64,000 nucleotides of DNA from UBA6016 sp041915365 (GTDB lineage Bacteria; Campylobacterota; Campylobacteria; Campylobacterales; UBA6016). This document shows, piece after piece, positions 43,926 through 53,310 of the stretch (position 1 is the first letter of the stretch; the number at the start of each line of letters is the position of its first letter). The notes under the pieces were generated by a model. That model saw only the letters and a program-made list of their open reading frames with translations, did not search any database and was not told the DNA's origin. Where the stretch lies: positions 62,001 to 126,000 of the forward strand of contig JAYSBP010000006.1 in assembly GCA_041915365.1 (NCBI GenBank). The letters run 5' to 3'. The translations under genes were made by a program, and so were the position numbers.

Positions 43926-43946
43926 TCTTTTGTCGGGGGTTTTGGT

Positions 43947-44894
43947 TTGATAATTTATGATGAGACAGGCGGCTCTCTTGTAAAACTTGATGAGAATGAG
44001 ATAAAGGCCGATACCCATCAAGTAATAATATCAACTTTAAATAAACCGCTACTTGTTAATTGGCTAAAAGCGGAGGAGTTGCCAGAGCCATTTTTTGAGG
44101 ACATTGCATCTTTTGAGCAGACCCCGTCGTTTGAGGATTTTAGCGAGGGTACAGTTCTTATTTTGAAGTATCTTAAACTTGAGAGAGATGAGTTTATAGA
44201 TTTTTATGAGGAAAATGTCGCCCTTATAAATCTTGGAAACAAGCTTGCGATAGTCTGCAAAGACGAGATGACAGCTTTTGATATAGAGATGAAGTTTGAC
44301 AAGCGGATGCGTGGCAAAAAAACAAATCTGTATTTTGAAATGTATACGTTTCTTGATATTTTGACAGACCAGCAGATACAGGCGCTAGATAGCGCTAACT
44401 CCATTTTGGAAGAGCTTGAAGAGAATATTTTGTCGGAGAGTGTTGAGAGGCGGGAGACACTAAAAAATCTATACTACGCAAGACGCTCGCTAAATCGTCT
44501 GTCACATATTTTTGTCAACGAGTCGGTCGCCCTTAGTAGATTTTTTACAAGCGTGACAACATCTATAAAAAAGAAATTTAGATTTGAGTTTTTGGATCTA
44601 AAAGAGCACAAACAAAGTCTCGTCGCAGAGTGTAAGTCTTTGCAGGATAAAACCGTGAGTCTTTTGAATCTGCAGCTTGGACTAACAGATAATAAAGCCA
44701 ATGAGGCAATGCAAAAACTAGCCGGTATATCTCTTATTTTTATACCTCTTACATTTTTTACATCGATTTTTAGTATGAACTTTGAGAATATGCCGGAGCT
44801 AAAGACTGAGCACGGCTACCACGTCGTGCTTATATTGACCATAGTTACCGGTGTGGCAATATACTACTGGCTCAAAAAGAGGAAGTTTCTATAG
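43947..44894 (+). CDS. corA: CorA-family divalent cation transporter with SMN instead of GMN
   Basis: A 315-aa protein with a long cytoplasmic helical domain (about 1-245) and two C-terminal membrane helices (about 255-275 and 290-308), the CorA plan. The loop between them reads FSMNFENMPEL, where CorA proteins have the selectivity motif YGMNF-x-MPEL; glycine is replaced by serine. IPLTFFTSIF before it is typical. It begins with TTG, with GGGGG 10-14 bases upstream, 21 bp after the diguanylate cyclase. The substrate may be Mg, Co or another metal. Confidence 0.87.
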   Translation: MIIYDETGGSLVKLDENEIKADTHQVIISTLNKPLLVNWLKAEELPEPFFEDIASFEQTPSFEDFSEGTVLILKYLKLERDEFIDFYEENVALINLGNKLAIVCKDEMTAFDIEMKFDKRMRGKKTNLYFEMYTFLDILTDQQIQALDSANSILEELEENILSESVERRETLKNLYYARRSLNRLSHIFVNESVALSRFFTSVTTSIKKKFRFEFLDLKEHKQSLVAECKSLQDKTVSLLNLQLGLTDNKANEAMQKLAGISLIFIPLTFFTSIFSMNFENMPELKTEHGYHVVLILTIVTGVAIYYWLKKRKFL

Positions 44895-45290
44895 TTTTTT
44901 CGCTTTTTTTAGCGCATCCGCAAGATATTCCATAAGCTCATTTGGATATTTAAAACCTATTGCCGTTTGACTTATGATATTGCCTTTTTTATCCAGGAAG
45001 AACGTGCTTGGAACCATTCTGTGAGTTAGTTGTGGCGGTATCGTATCTACATCTTTGTTTAAAATAACATAGATAAAATCTTTGTTGATTGCATTTTCCA
45101 CTACTTTAGTTTTGAGCGTTTCAGATTCTAGTTTTCTACACCAATGGCAAGTGCTTGATACCACGGTAACAATGACTATCTTATTTGTCTTTGCAGCCTC
45201 CTGCAACGCCTCATCATATTTTTTGAATTTTATTTCTGCAAATAGCGAAAGTGTGAAAAAAAGTGTAGCGACAACTATTTTGGCTATCAT
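44889..45290 (-). CDS. Periplasmic thioredoxin-like protein (CHWC)
   Basis: A 133-aa exported protein with signal peptide (about 1-18, ending SLFA) and a thioredoxin-like domain: VVSSTCHWCRKLESE near 45-59 holds the redox pair CHWC, and the cis-proline loop is MVPSTFFLDKKG. This is the Thioredoxin_7/SoxW-like type, used for periplasmic disulfide reduction, for example in sulfur oxidation or cytochrome maturation; the client is unknown. It converges with corA, overlapping by six bases. Confidence 0.82.
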   Translation of the reverse strand: MIAKIVVATLFFTLSLFAEIKFKKYDEALQEAAKTNKIVIVTVVSSTCHWCRKLESETLKTKVVENAINKDFIYVILNKDVDTIPPQLTHRMVPSTFFLDKKGNIISQTAIGFKYPNELMEYLADALKKAKKL

Positions 45291-45443
45291 GGTGTTAATT
45301 CCTACTTGAGTTTTTGTCTTATTTATTGTAACATCTATGAAATTATTTTAATGTAGAAAAATCAATGTTTTGTTTAACAGACGTTGATATATAATACATT
45401 TAAGTTTTGTGCGTAAATTATACTCTTTTTGGAGCATATCTAA

Positions 45444-45656
45444 ATGAATAAGCAAGAAAAAACCCTTATCAAACAAGCAAGAGAGGATATGGACGAAACC
45501 GTTATATCCAGTGCCTCTTTTAGGATTCAGTCAATACTCGAAGAGGTATTCCAAAAGGGGATAGAGGTTGGCGAGACTATAGGCTATACTAAAGCAATTG
45601 TCGAGCATGCCGATTCTGTAAACATAAATACAACACCAAAAAAGGGTTCAAAATAA
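45444..45656 (+). CDS. Small hypothetical protein upstream of cheY
   Basis: A 70-aa, hydrophilic and mostly helical protein (MNKQEKTLIKQARED...), no signal peptide, no motif I recognise. GGAGC lies about 10 bases before the ATG and a TATACT -10-like box near 45419. Its TAA shares its last A with the cheY start ATG, so it is surely co-translated with cheY and is probably a real gene connected with motility or signalling. No function is assigned. Confidence 0.65.
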   Translation: MNKQEKTLIKQAREDMDETVISSASFRIQSILEEVFQKGIEVGETIGYTKAIVEHADSVNINTTPKKGSK

Positions 45657-46030
45657 TGAAGATACTTGTGGTAGACGACAGCTCGACAATGAGAAGAATT
45701 ATAAAAAATACACTCAACCATTTGGGCTACAAAGATCTTCTGGAGGCTGAAGATGGTGCACTTGCGTGGGAAGCAATGGTGCAAAATCAAGACATAGGCG
45801 TCTTGATTACAGATTGGAATATGCCGAATATGAATGGTTTGGAGCTCGTTAAAAAAGTTAGGGCAGAGCAAAAATATGCTGATATGCCTATAATCATGGT
45901 AACGACAGAGGGCGGAAAGACTGAAGTTATAACAGCGCTTAAAGCGGGTGTTAATAACTACATAGTTAAACCGTTTACACCTCAAGTTCTAAAAGAAAAA
46001 TTGGAAGCCGTTTTAGGCATAAGCAGCTAA
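45656..46030 (+). CDS. cheY: Chemotaxis response regulator CheY
   Basis: Single receiver domain of 124 aa that carries the CheA signal to the flagellar switch. Acidic pocket DD at 7-8, phosphoacceptor D53 in ITDWNMPNMNG, conserved Thr in MVTTEG near 83 and Lys in VKPF near 105. Tyr/aromatic switch residue lies in NNYIVKPF. The N-D-W-N-M-P core is characteristic of CheY rather than of DNA-binding regulators. It precedes mutS2 by three bases. Confidence 0.92.
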   Translation: MKILVVDDSSTMRRIIKNTLNHLGYKDLLEAEDGALAWEAMVQNQDIGVLITDWNMPNMNGLELVKKVRAEQKYADMPIIMVTTEGGKTEVITALKAGVNNYIVKPFTPQVLKEKLEAVLGISS

Positions 46031-46033
46031 GTA

Positions 46034-48259
46034 TTGGTCGACGCAGATGAGCTTTTAAGTAAGCTCGATTTAGAGTCGTTCATCGGCTCTTTTTGTGCTT
46101 TTTTTGCAAGGCAGAAGCCATTTTTTATGGATGGTGACCGCTCCTTGCATCTTCGTTTTATTAAAGAACTATCAAAATATCAATTTAATCCCCCAAAACC
46201 GGTAAAAAGCTTGGATGATGAGCTGATAAAGCTTCAAAAATCAGGCGTCTTGACAAAAGAGTCTTTGGGTGCTTTTGCCTCCGTGGTATCATATTTTGTC
46301 CGTCTAAAAAAATACAAATTTGAAGGTGTGTTGCTAGATTGGCTCTCTGGTATAGATATACCAAAAAAGGCTGTAGGGTTTTGTGATTTTTTTGAAGATG
46401 ACGGCTCTTTATCTTATGACAAAAGACCGGAACTTTATCATGCAAAAACAAACGTCGATGGCGCTAAGAAAAATATAACCAGAGAACTCTCAAAATATCT
46501 TCATAGCGAAAAACTAGCCCCGTATCTTGTTGACAGGCAGCTGCATTACCTTGGCAAAGATGAGCTGCTACTACTGAGAGGTGGTTTTAATGCTGTTTTG
46601 CGTGGAAAGATTGTCTCAAGAAGCGCTAATGGTTTTTTCTACGTTTTGCCGTCTTCCGTTGACAATTTGAAAGACGAGCTTGAGAGGCGAATATCTCATT
46701 TTGAAGAACTCGAATATGAATTTTGCAAGGAGTTATCTAGGACACTTGAAGAGCTGTTGCCGTTTTTAAAATATCTAAACAAACAATTTGATAGATTTGA
46801 CCATTATCAAGCTAGGGTTGCTTTTGCCAGAATGGGTGATTATGAGTTTTTGGAGAGTATAGGCGGGCAAAAAATTATTCTAAAAGATTTTTATCATCCA
46901 GCTTTGGATAGGCAAAAAGCCAAATCATTCAACCTATCTTTGGATAAAAAAGCTCTTATCGTAACAGGCGTAAACGCAGGTGGCAAGACCATGCTCTTAA
47001 AGTCTATTTTGTCCGCTTGTTTCTTGGCTAAGTATTTGATACCAATGAATATTAACGCTTCAAAATCAACAGTTCCGTCTTTGCCGTCAATAAATCTCAT
47101 TTTGGATGACCCGCAGAGCGTTCAAAATAACATATCTACTTTTAGCGGTAGAATAAGGGCTTTTAGTCAGATTATTAATGCAAAGCCAGGGATTATCGGT
47201 GTTGACGAGATAGAGCTTGGAACCGACAGTGACGAGGCTGCGGCTTTGTTCAAAGTTGTGATCGAGGAGCTTATATCAAGAGGTTTTTATATAGTAGTTA
47301 CCACACACCACAAAAAACTTGCCTCAATGCTTGCCTCGAATGATAATGTCGAGCTGGCGGCCGCCTTGTATGATGAAGAAAAAGAGCTTCCAAAATATGA
47401 ATTTTTACAAGGAATTATCGGCAAAAGCTATGCCTTTGAAACGGCGGTTAAGTATGGTATTCCTAGACATTTGCTCGAGAAAGCAAAAAAAGTCTATGGC
47501 GATGACAAAGAGAGACTATCCGAATTAATAGATAAGGGATATTTGCTGCAAGAGAGATTAAACCTTGAGCTTAGAGACATAGATAAAGAAAAAGAAAAAA
47601 TTAAATTTGCAAAACTACGGCTCGAAGAAGAGAGAGAAAAAGAGGCTGCCGAGTGGCAGAAGAAAAAATTTGCCCTAGAAAAGAGCTATAGGGAGGCGAT
47701 AGAGCTTGCAAAAAGTGCGGCTAGAAGAACAGCACAAGGTGAAATACACAGGGGTTTGAATGCGGCAAATGAAAGATACAAAGAGATAAGTGAAAAACGA
47801 GAAGAGAAGCAAAAGGAGAGTTTTGGCGTCGGAGACTCTATCTTATACAGAGGCATGAGAGGAAGTATAGAATCTATCAGTAAAGACGTATTCATAATCG
47901 TCGACGGCAGAAAATTAAGAGTTGATAAAAAGCAATTTTTTGAAGAGGCAAAAAAAGCAGATAGGCCAAAAAAAGATAAGAAGCAAGCTCCAAAAATAAG
48001 TGTTCAAAAACCTCAGAGTGGCGGCGTAAAGCTGGATTTACATGGATATAGAGTCGAAGAAGCTCTTGAGGAGCTTGATAAGTTCATATCGGACGCACTT
48101 CTTGCCGGCTTTGAAGAGGTGCTCGTTTATCACGGCATAGGGACGGGGAGACTTGCTGCAGCGGTAAGAGAGAACCTAAAAACGCACAAGGGAGTGTCGT
48201 ATATTGAAGATGCCCCAGCGTCTATGGGTGGATACGGAGCAACTATAATACATTTGTAA
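46034..48259 (+). CDS. mutS2: Endonuclease MutS2
   Basis: A 741-aa MutS-family ATPase without the mismatch-recognition domain; in H. pylori MutS2 suppresses recombination and takes part in repair of oxidised bases. Walker A GVNAGGKT is at 312-319, Walker B region GIIGVDEIELGTDSDE near 388, a coiled coil spans about 490-590, and the C-terminal Smr nuclease domain (about 665-741) has KLDLHGYRVEEA and VYHGIGTGRL, the intact metal and catalytic motifs. The start is TTG three bases after cheY. Confidence 0.93.
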   Translation: MVDADELLSKLDLESFIGSFCAFFARQKPFFMDGDRSLHLRFIKELSKYQFNPPKPVKSLDDELIKLQKSGVLTKESLGAFASVVSYFVRLKKYKFEGVLLDWLSGIDIPKKAVGFCDFFEDDGSLSYDKRPELYHAKTNVDGAKKNITRELSKYLHSEKLAPYLVDRQLHYLGKDELLLLRGGFNAVLRGKIVSRSANGFFYVLPSSVDNLKDELERRISHFEELEYEFCKELSRTLEELLPFLKYLNKQFDRFDHYQARVAFARMGDYEFLESIGGQKIILKDFYHPALDRQKAKSFNLSLDKKALIVTGVNAGGKTMLLKSILSACFLAKYLIPMNINASKSTVPSLPSINLILDDPQSVQNNISTFSGRIRAFSQIINAKPGIIGVDEIELGTDSDEAAALFKVVIEELISRGFYIVVTTHHKKLASMLASNDNVELAAALYDEEKELPKYEFLQGIIGKSYAFETAVKYGIPRHLLEKAKKVYGDDKERLSELIDKGYLLQERLNLELRDIDKEKEKIKFAKLRLEEEREKEAAEWQKKKFALEKSYREAIELAKSAARRTAQGEIHRGLNAANERYKEISEKREEKQKESFGVGDSILYRGMRGSIESISKDVFIIVDGRKLRVDKKQFFEEAKKADRPKKDKKQAPKISVQKPQSGGVKLDLHGYRVEEALEELDKFISDALLAGFEEVLVYHGIGTGRLAAAVRENLKTHKGVSYIEDAPASMGGYGATIIHL

Positions 48260-48358
48260 CTTTTTTGACACTTTGATTAAGCCCCTTACTGATACTATAA
48301 GTCAATTATTTGTTAAACAAAATGCGAAAAAAGTGCCAATGGATGAGAGGGGGCGAGA

Positions 48359-50335
48359 TTGTCTTACAGTCTGTCTAGGGAAAGAGATTTGGTCGTCTTG
48401 TATGTAGAAGATGAGGCCGAGGTTCGAGAGAGCTTTGCCAATATGCTTAGAGGCAAGTTTGATAACTTGTTTGTCGCCGAAAACGGCGAAGAAGCACTAA
48501 GGTATTTTGAGTCAAACAGAGTTGATATTGTTATTAGCGACATAATTATGCCAAAGATAAACGGCGTAAAACTTGCAAGAGAGATTAAAAAACAATCCCC
48601 ATCTACTTTTGTTATGCTAGTAACCGCCAGTAGCGACTATGAATATCTTGTTGAGGCGATAGAGATAGGTGTAAACAGGTTTATTATGAAGCCTGTTAAT
48701 ATGAGAAACTTTTTCGAAATTTTGGAATTAGTTTGTAGTGAGCAAAAAATAAAGAAAGAACTTGCCGAAAAAGATAAGCTATTAAATGAATACAAAATGG
48801 CTGTCGATGCAAGTAATATTGTTTCAAAAACAAACACAAAAGGGATAATTACATACGTCAATCAGGCTTTTTGTGAGGCAAGTGGCTACGGTGAGGAAGA
48901 GCTTATCGGTAAACCACACAATATCGTCAGACATCCAAATATGCCAAGAAGCGTCTTTAAGGAGATGTGGGAGACTATCCAAGATAAACATATGTTTAAG
49001 GGTGTTGTTGAGAACAGGAGAAAGGATGGAAGTAGTTATTTTGTAGATACCACGATAGTGCCGATTGTCGGAATTGACGGCGAGATAATGGAGTATCTCG
49101 GTATTAGACACGATATAACCGAGTTTATAAATAACAAACAAAAACTTTATACAAATGCTTTGACTGGACTACCGAATAGATACAAGTTAATGTCAGATTT
49201 GGCAATTGCCAAAAATGGAAGTCTAGCTATAGTAAACGTGGACTCATTCAAAATACTAAACGACTATTATGGCTCAAGAATAGGCGATATGATACTAGTT
49301 GAGCTTGGCAAAAGGCTTGCAAAGATATTTGGTTCAAAAGATTTCTTGGTTTATAAACTATCGTCCGACGAGTACGGCGTATTTTGCGAAGAGTGCAAGC
49401 CTAACTTTGTAGATGAGATATTAAGAGGCATCAATCTGGCGACGGCGGATGGGATAGATTGCGAAGGCATCGACATAGTGATTAGCGTTACGGCTGGAGT
49501 CGCAGTTGATAGCGAAGGGCTACTTGAGAAAGCGAATATGACGCTTGGATTTGCTAAAAAGCATAAAAAACAAATATCAACTTACGATAATAGTATGCTA
49601 ATAGGCAAGAACTATGAAAAAAATATCACAATCTCAAAAACTCTTAGAGAGGCGATAGACGATGATTGGTTTGTTCCTTATTTCCAGCCTATCGTTAATT
49701 GCGCTACAAATGAGATAGAAAAATATGAGACCCTTGTCAGGGTCGTCAAGCCGAGCGGTGAAGTCTTGCCTCCGATGGAATTTTTGGATGTAGCCAAAGC
49801 TACAAGACTATACCCACATATTACGAGAACTATGATTGCAAAAGCTTTTGAAATATTCAAGAACAGAAAAGAGTCATTCTCTATTAACTTGTCCGTAGAG
49901 GATATTCTCGATGAGCACACTAGGGCTTTTGCCCTTGGAATGCTCGGCGGCTACGGTATGGCTGGGCGTGTTATATTTGAGATTTTGGAATCGGACGGTA
50001 TAGAAAATTACGACGAGGTATCTGAGTTTTTGACAGCTGCAAAGAAATTTGGGGTGCAGATAGCTATCGATGACTTTGGTACTGGATATTCAAATTTTGA
50101 ACATCTCGCAAAGCTAAACGTAGACATCATAAAGATAGACGGCAGTCTTATTAAAAATATAGACGTAAACTCAAACTCAGAGATAATAGTTGAGACGATA
50201 GTTAGCTTTGTCAAAAAACTAGGTATGCAAAGCGTAGCCGAATTTGTCCATTCGCAGGCTGTTTACGACAAGATAAAACAAGTAGGAATAGATTATGCGC
50301 AGGGGTATCTATTGGGCAAACCAGATGTGTTGTAG
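48359..50335 (+). CDS. REC-PAS-GGDEF-EAL response regulator, Aer-type PAS
   Basis: First gene of the signalling cluster, 658 aa. Receiver (about 12-130, phosphoacceptor D61, KP at 111), PAS (about 150-258) with PHNIVRHPNMPRSVF (186-200), the hallmark of FAD-binding Aer PAS domains, a GGDEF domain with degenerate A-site SSDEY at 335-339, and an EAL domain (about 430-658). EAL catalytic elements are kept: ETL at 457-459, SINLS, FEILES, DDFGTGY at 571-577, KIDGS, AEFVHS and QGY. It is probably a c-di-GMP phosphodiesterase gated by phosphorylation and redox state. The start is TTG with GAGAGGGGG upstream; 99 bp separate it from mutS2. Confidence 0.88.
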   Translation: MSYSLSRERDLVVLYVEDEAEVRESFANMLRGKFDNLFVAENGEEALRYFESNRVDIVISDIIMPKINGVKLAREIKKQSPSTFVMLVTASSDYEYLVEAIEIGVNRFIMKPVNMRNFFEILELVCSEQKIKKELAEKDKLLNEYKMAVDASNIVSKTNTKGIITYVNQAFCEASGYGEEELIGKPHNIVRHPNMPRSVFKEMWETIQDKHMFKGVVENRRKDGSSYFVDTTIVPIVGIDGEIMEYLGIRHDITEFINNKQKLYTNALTGLPNRYKLMSDLAIAKNGSLAIVNVDSFKILNDYYGSRIGDMILVELGKRLAKIFGSKDFLVYKLSSDEYGVFCEECKPNFVDEILRGINLATADGIDCEGIDIVISVTAGVAVDSEGLLEKANMTLGFAKKHKKQISTYDNSMLIGKNYEKNITISKTLREAIDDDWFVPYFQPIVNCATNEIEKYETLVRVVKPSGEVLPPMEFLDVAKATRLYPHITRTMIAKAFEIFKNRKESFSINLSVEDILDEHTRAFALGMLGGYGMAGRVIFEILESDGIENYDEVSEFLTAAKKFGVQIAIDDFGTGYSNFEHLAKLNVDIIKIDGSLIKNIDVNSNSEIIVETIVSFVKKLGMQSVAEFVHSQAVYDKIKQVGIDYAQGYLLGKPDVL

Positions 50336-50353
50336 AACGGATAATTAACGGTT

Positions 50354-52012
50354 ATGAACATAGAATTATTGCAAGAGTATGCGGAGATAGAGAAGTACAA
50401 AGACGTAAAGCTTTTGTGCGTTGAGGATGAGCCAGATATAAGTGCTTGGTTTTTGAGGCATTTTTCAAAAATAGTGCCATCTGTTTTTGTTGCGACAGAC
50501 GGTGCGCAAGGGCTTGAGATATTCAAGCGAGAAAGGCCGGATGTTGTTATAACGGACATTATGATGCCTGTCATGAACGGCTTGGAGCTGTCAAAGAAAA
50601 TAAAAGAGTTATCACCGACCACAAAGATTATAGTCGTAACAGCGCATGGTAGCACGGAATACCTCACCGAGGCGATAGAGATAGGGGTTGACAGATTTTT
50701 GTGTAAGCCTATTTCATTGCCAAAGTTAGACAAATCATTTTTCTCTTGTGCGCAAGCGGTTGCAAATGAAAAAGAGCTTGCAAAAAAGAAAGATGAAATA
50801 ATCAAAATAGGGAGCATAGACTCTCTTACTTTGCTACCAAATAGAAGAAAACTAATTGAGGCCGTGAATGAGTGCAAGCACCCGGCGCTAGCAATCCTAA
50901 ACGTAGACTCGTTCAAAGAGATAAACGATTTTTACGGACATTTGGCTGGCGACACTCTGCTGTTTGATATAGCAAAAAGTCTTCTTGAGATAACAAAAGA
51001 ACACGAATACGGTGTTTTCAAGCTCTCTGCCGACGAATACGCCGTATTTAAAGAATCGGAGAGCAAAGAGGAGTTTGTCGAATACATAGGCTCACTGCTT
51101 GAAAAAATGGAATCTGAGAGTTTTGGATACGAGGGCAATGATATATCAATTTCATTCACCGCCGGTATAGCTATCGGCGCAGACTCTCTTTTGCCAAAAG
51201 CGGATATGGCGCTCAAAGAGGCGAGACACTCAAAAAAGACACTCGTTGTTTATGAAGATAGCCTAAAGGTTATGGAGATTTATGCCAATAATCTTACTTG
51301 GAGTAAAAAACTAAGAAGTGCGATTAAAGACGATAGGATAGTCTCATACTTTCAGCCGATAGTCGACAACAATACACTAGAGATAACAAAGTATGAATGT
51401 CTGGCTAGGATGTTAGATGACGGAGGCAACAGTATCGCTCCATATTATTTCCTTGACATATCCAAAAAAAGCAGGCTTTATCCTAGAATAACAAAAAAAA
51501 TTATCGATATGTCCTTCGAGGTTTTTTGTGGACTTGAATATGAATTTTCCATAAATCTTTGCGTAGAAGATATGCTTGATCCAGTAACTAGCTCTTATAT
51601 TTATTCAAAGCTAGAGGAGTATCAAGGACGTGTTCACGTTGCATTTGAGATTTTGGAGTCCGACAGAATAGAAGAGTACAAAGAGGTTGGTGAATTTATA
51701 AAAAAAATAAAACAACTCGGTGGGAAAATCTCTATAGATGACTTTGGAAGCGGATACTCTAATTTTGAGCACATATTGCGTCTGAACGTGGATTATATTA
51801 AGATTGACGCTTCTATGATAAAAAATATAGATAATGATGTAAACTCTCAGATTATAGTAGAAACCATAGTCGGTTTTGCTAAAAAGCTCGGAATAAAAAC
51901 AATAGCAGAGTTTGTCCATTCAGAGAGCGTATTTAATAAGGTAAAAGAACTTGGAGTCGATATGTCGCAGGGATATTATTTCTCTGCGCCGACACAAGCT
52001 TTGCAGGTGTAG
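50354..52012 (+). CDS. REC-GGDEF-EAL response regulator
   Basis: A 552-aa paralogue of the previous gene without the PAS. Receiver about 15-135 (phosphoacceptor D68 in VITDIMMPVMNG, conserved Lys in LCKP), GGDEF about 155-300 with degenerate SADEY at 225-229, and EAL about 325-552 with ECL near 348, SINLC, FEILES, IDDFGSGYSNF, KIDAS, AEFVHS and QGYYF. The acidic and lysine residues needed for hydrolysis are present, so phosphodiesterase activity is plausible. It begins 18 bp after the first gene and ends two bases before the next. Confidence 0.88.
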   Translation: MNIELLQEYAEIEKYKDVKLLCVEDEPDISAWFLRHFSKIVPSVFVATDGAQGLEIFKRERPDVVITDIMMPVMNGLELSKKIKELSPTTKIIVVTAHGSTEYLTEAIEIGVDRFLCKPISLPKLDKSFFSCAQAVANEKELAKKKDEIIKIGSIDSLTLLPNRRKLIEAVNECKHPALAILNVDSFKEINDFYGHLAGDTLLFDIAKSLLEITKEHEYGVFKLSADEYAVFKESESKEEFVEYIGSLLEKMESESFGYEGNDISISFTAGIAIGADSLLPKADMALKEARHSKKTLVVYEDSLKVMEIYANNLTWSKKLRSAIKDDRIVSYFQPIVDNNTLEITKYECLARMLDDGGNSIAPYYFLDISKKSRLYPRITKKIIDMSFEVFCGLEYEFSINLCVEDMLDPVTSSYIYSKLEEYQGRVHVAFEILESDRIEEYKEVGEFIKKIKQLGGKISIDDFGSGYSNFEHILRLNVDYIKIDASMIKNIDNDVNSQIIVETIVGFAKKLGIKTIAEFVHSESVFNKVKELGVDMSQGYYFSAPTQALQV

Positions 52013-52014
52013 GC

Positions 52015-53310
52015 ATGAAAAGATACGGCTTATCTAGGGTTTTGAAAGCTACGAGCTGCCTAATTGGAAAGATAAAGCCGTTTTGCGAGGTTGATGACTT
52101 AACCGGTGTTTTAAATCTTACGGCCCTTAGGGCAGACCTTAGAGAAGGCGGCGGATACACATTGGCTTTGGTCAATATAGACGGCTTCTCAACCGTAAAC
52201 AATGCCTATGGAATAGATGCAGGAGACAATCTTCTCAAAAACTTCTGCAACATATTAAAAAGAAACATACCTGCAAGTGCAACCATATATCGTTGCTATG
52301 GTGATGAGTTTGCGATACTCTTTAACGGGCTAGAGGTTGACAACGGGCAAAAATTCGTAGAACAGCTTGAGGGGTATTTATCTTTCGCAAGTATTGATAT
52401 AGGCGGAATAGAGCTCAAAATAGCAGTTACGGTTGGAATATCTTCTGGAAGCGGAGATGTTATTTTGAGGCAGGCCTCAATAGCTCTCATGGAAGCAAGA
52501 ATATCAAAAAATAATCACTCTATTTACAATAGTCAAAATGAGCTAGAAAAGAAAATTCAAAAAATATTTTATTGGCAGACAAGGCTCAAAGAGGCGTTGA
52601 CGGACGGTCATCTCCTCCCTTTTTACCAGCCGCTACTAAACAATAATACTGGCAAGATTGATAAATTTGAGTCTCTAATCAGGCTAAAACATGAGGGAAA
52701 TATAGTTTTGCCTATGGATTTTTTGGATGCGGCTAGAGAGGGCGGTATGCTAAGCGCCGTAACAAAGATAATGATTTCAGAGTCTTTTAGGGAGTTTTCA
52801 AAAAACGATCACTCTTTTTCCGTCAACATAACGGAGCAAGATTTGTTGAATAAAAATTTCATAGGATTTTTAGACAAGAAGCTCTCCTTAAATCACATAG
52901 ATCCGCATAGGGTTTATTTTGAGCTTTTAGAGGGTATTAGTACCGATGTTGCGAATAACTCGCTAGAGACACTAAAAGAGATAAAAAGAATGGGGTGTAA
53001 ATTGTCGGTTGATGATTTCGGAACAGAACACTCCAATTTCAGGAGACTTTTGGAGCTTGAGGTTGACTTGATAAAAATAGACGGTAGTTTCATAAAAAAC
53101 TTAGACAAGTCTGAGACTAGCCAAAAAATAGTAAGAAGCGTCATTAGTTTTACAAAAAGTATTGGAGGAATGACTGCCGCAGAGTTTGTCCATTCAAAAG
53201 AGATTCAAGCTATCGTAAAGGAGATGGGTGTAGACTACTCACAGGGCTATTACATAGGGATACCGAGCCCAAAAACTGAGATAATACACGATGAGGCGTT
53301 TGAGTCATGA
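52015..53310 (+). CDS. GGDEF-EAL protein with altered EAL loop
   Basis: A 431-aa third paralogue lacking a receiver. GGDEF domain about 25-170 with YGDEF at 95-99 (first Gly replaced), EAL about 185-431 with ESL at 219-221, SVNITEQ, YFELLEG, and the loop DDFGTEH at 333-339 where active enzymes have DDFGTGY; the loop helps to set dimerisation and metal binding. Downstream KIDGSFIKN, AAEFVHS and QGYYIG remain. It may be a c-di-GMP or GTP receptor rather than an enzyme. Its TGA overlaps the following gene's ATG. Confidence 0.86.
   Translation: MKRYGLSRVLKATSCLIGKIKPFCEVDDLTGVLNLTALRADLREGGGYTLALVNIDGFSTVNNAYGIDAGDNLLKNFCNILKRNIPASATIYRCYGDEFAILFNGLEVDNGQKFVEQLEGYLSFASIDIGGIELKIAVTVGISSGSGDVILRQASIALMEARISKNNHSIYNSQNELEKKIQKIFYWQTRLKEALTDGHLLPFYQPLLNNNTGKIDKFESLIRLKHEGNIVLPMDFLDAAREGGMLSAVTKIMISESFREFSKNDHSFSVNITEQDLLNKNFIGFLDKKLSLNHIDPHRVYFELLEGISTDVANNSLETLKEIKRMGCKLSVDDFGTEHSNFRRLLELEVDLIKIDGSFIKNLDKSETSQKIVRSVISFTKSIGGMTAAEFVHSKEIQAIVKEMGVDYSQGYYIGIPSPKTEIIHDEAFES

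Noticed and set aside
48260..48358. Sigma-54 or classical -35/-10 promoter before the signalling cluster
   Set aside because: TTGACA is present near 48265 but the nearest -10-like hexamers are about 22-25 bases away, and no GG-N10-GC element is seen.
50293..50916. 207-codon open frame antisense to the second EAL gene
   Set aside because: Shadow of the receiver-coding region; no promoter, ribosome site or domain.
48359..53310. Long DNA repeats among the three EAL genes that might recombine
   Set aside because: Proteins are clearly paralogous but the DNA has diverged; no long identical stretch is visible.
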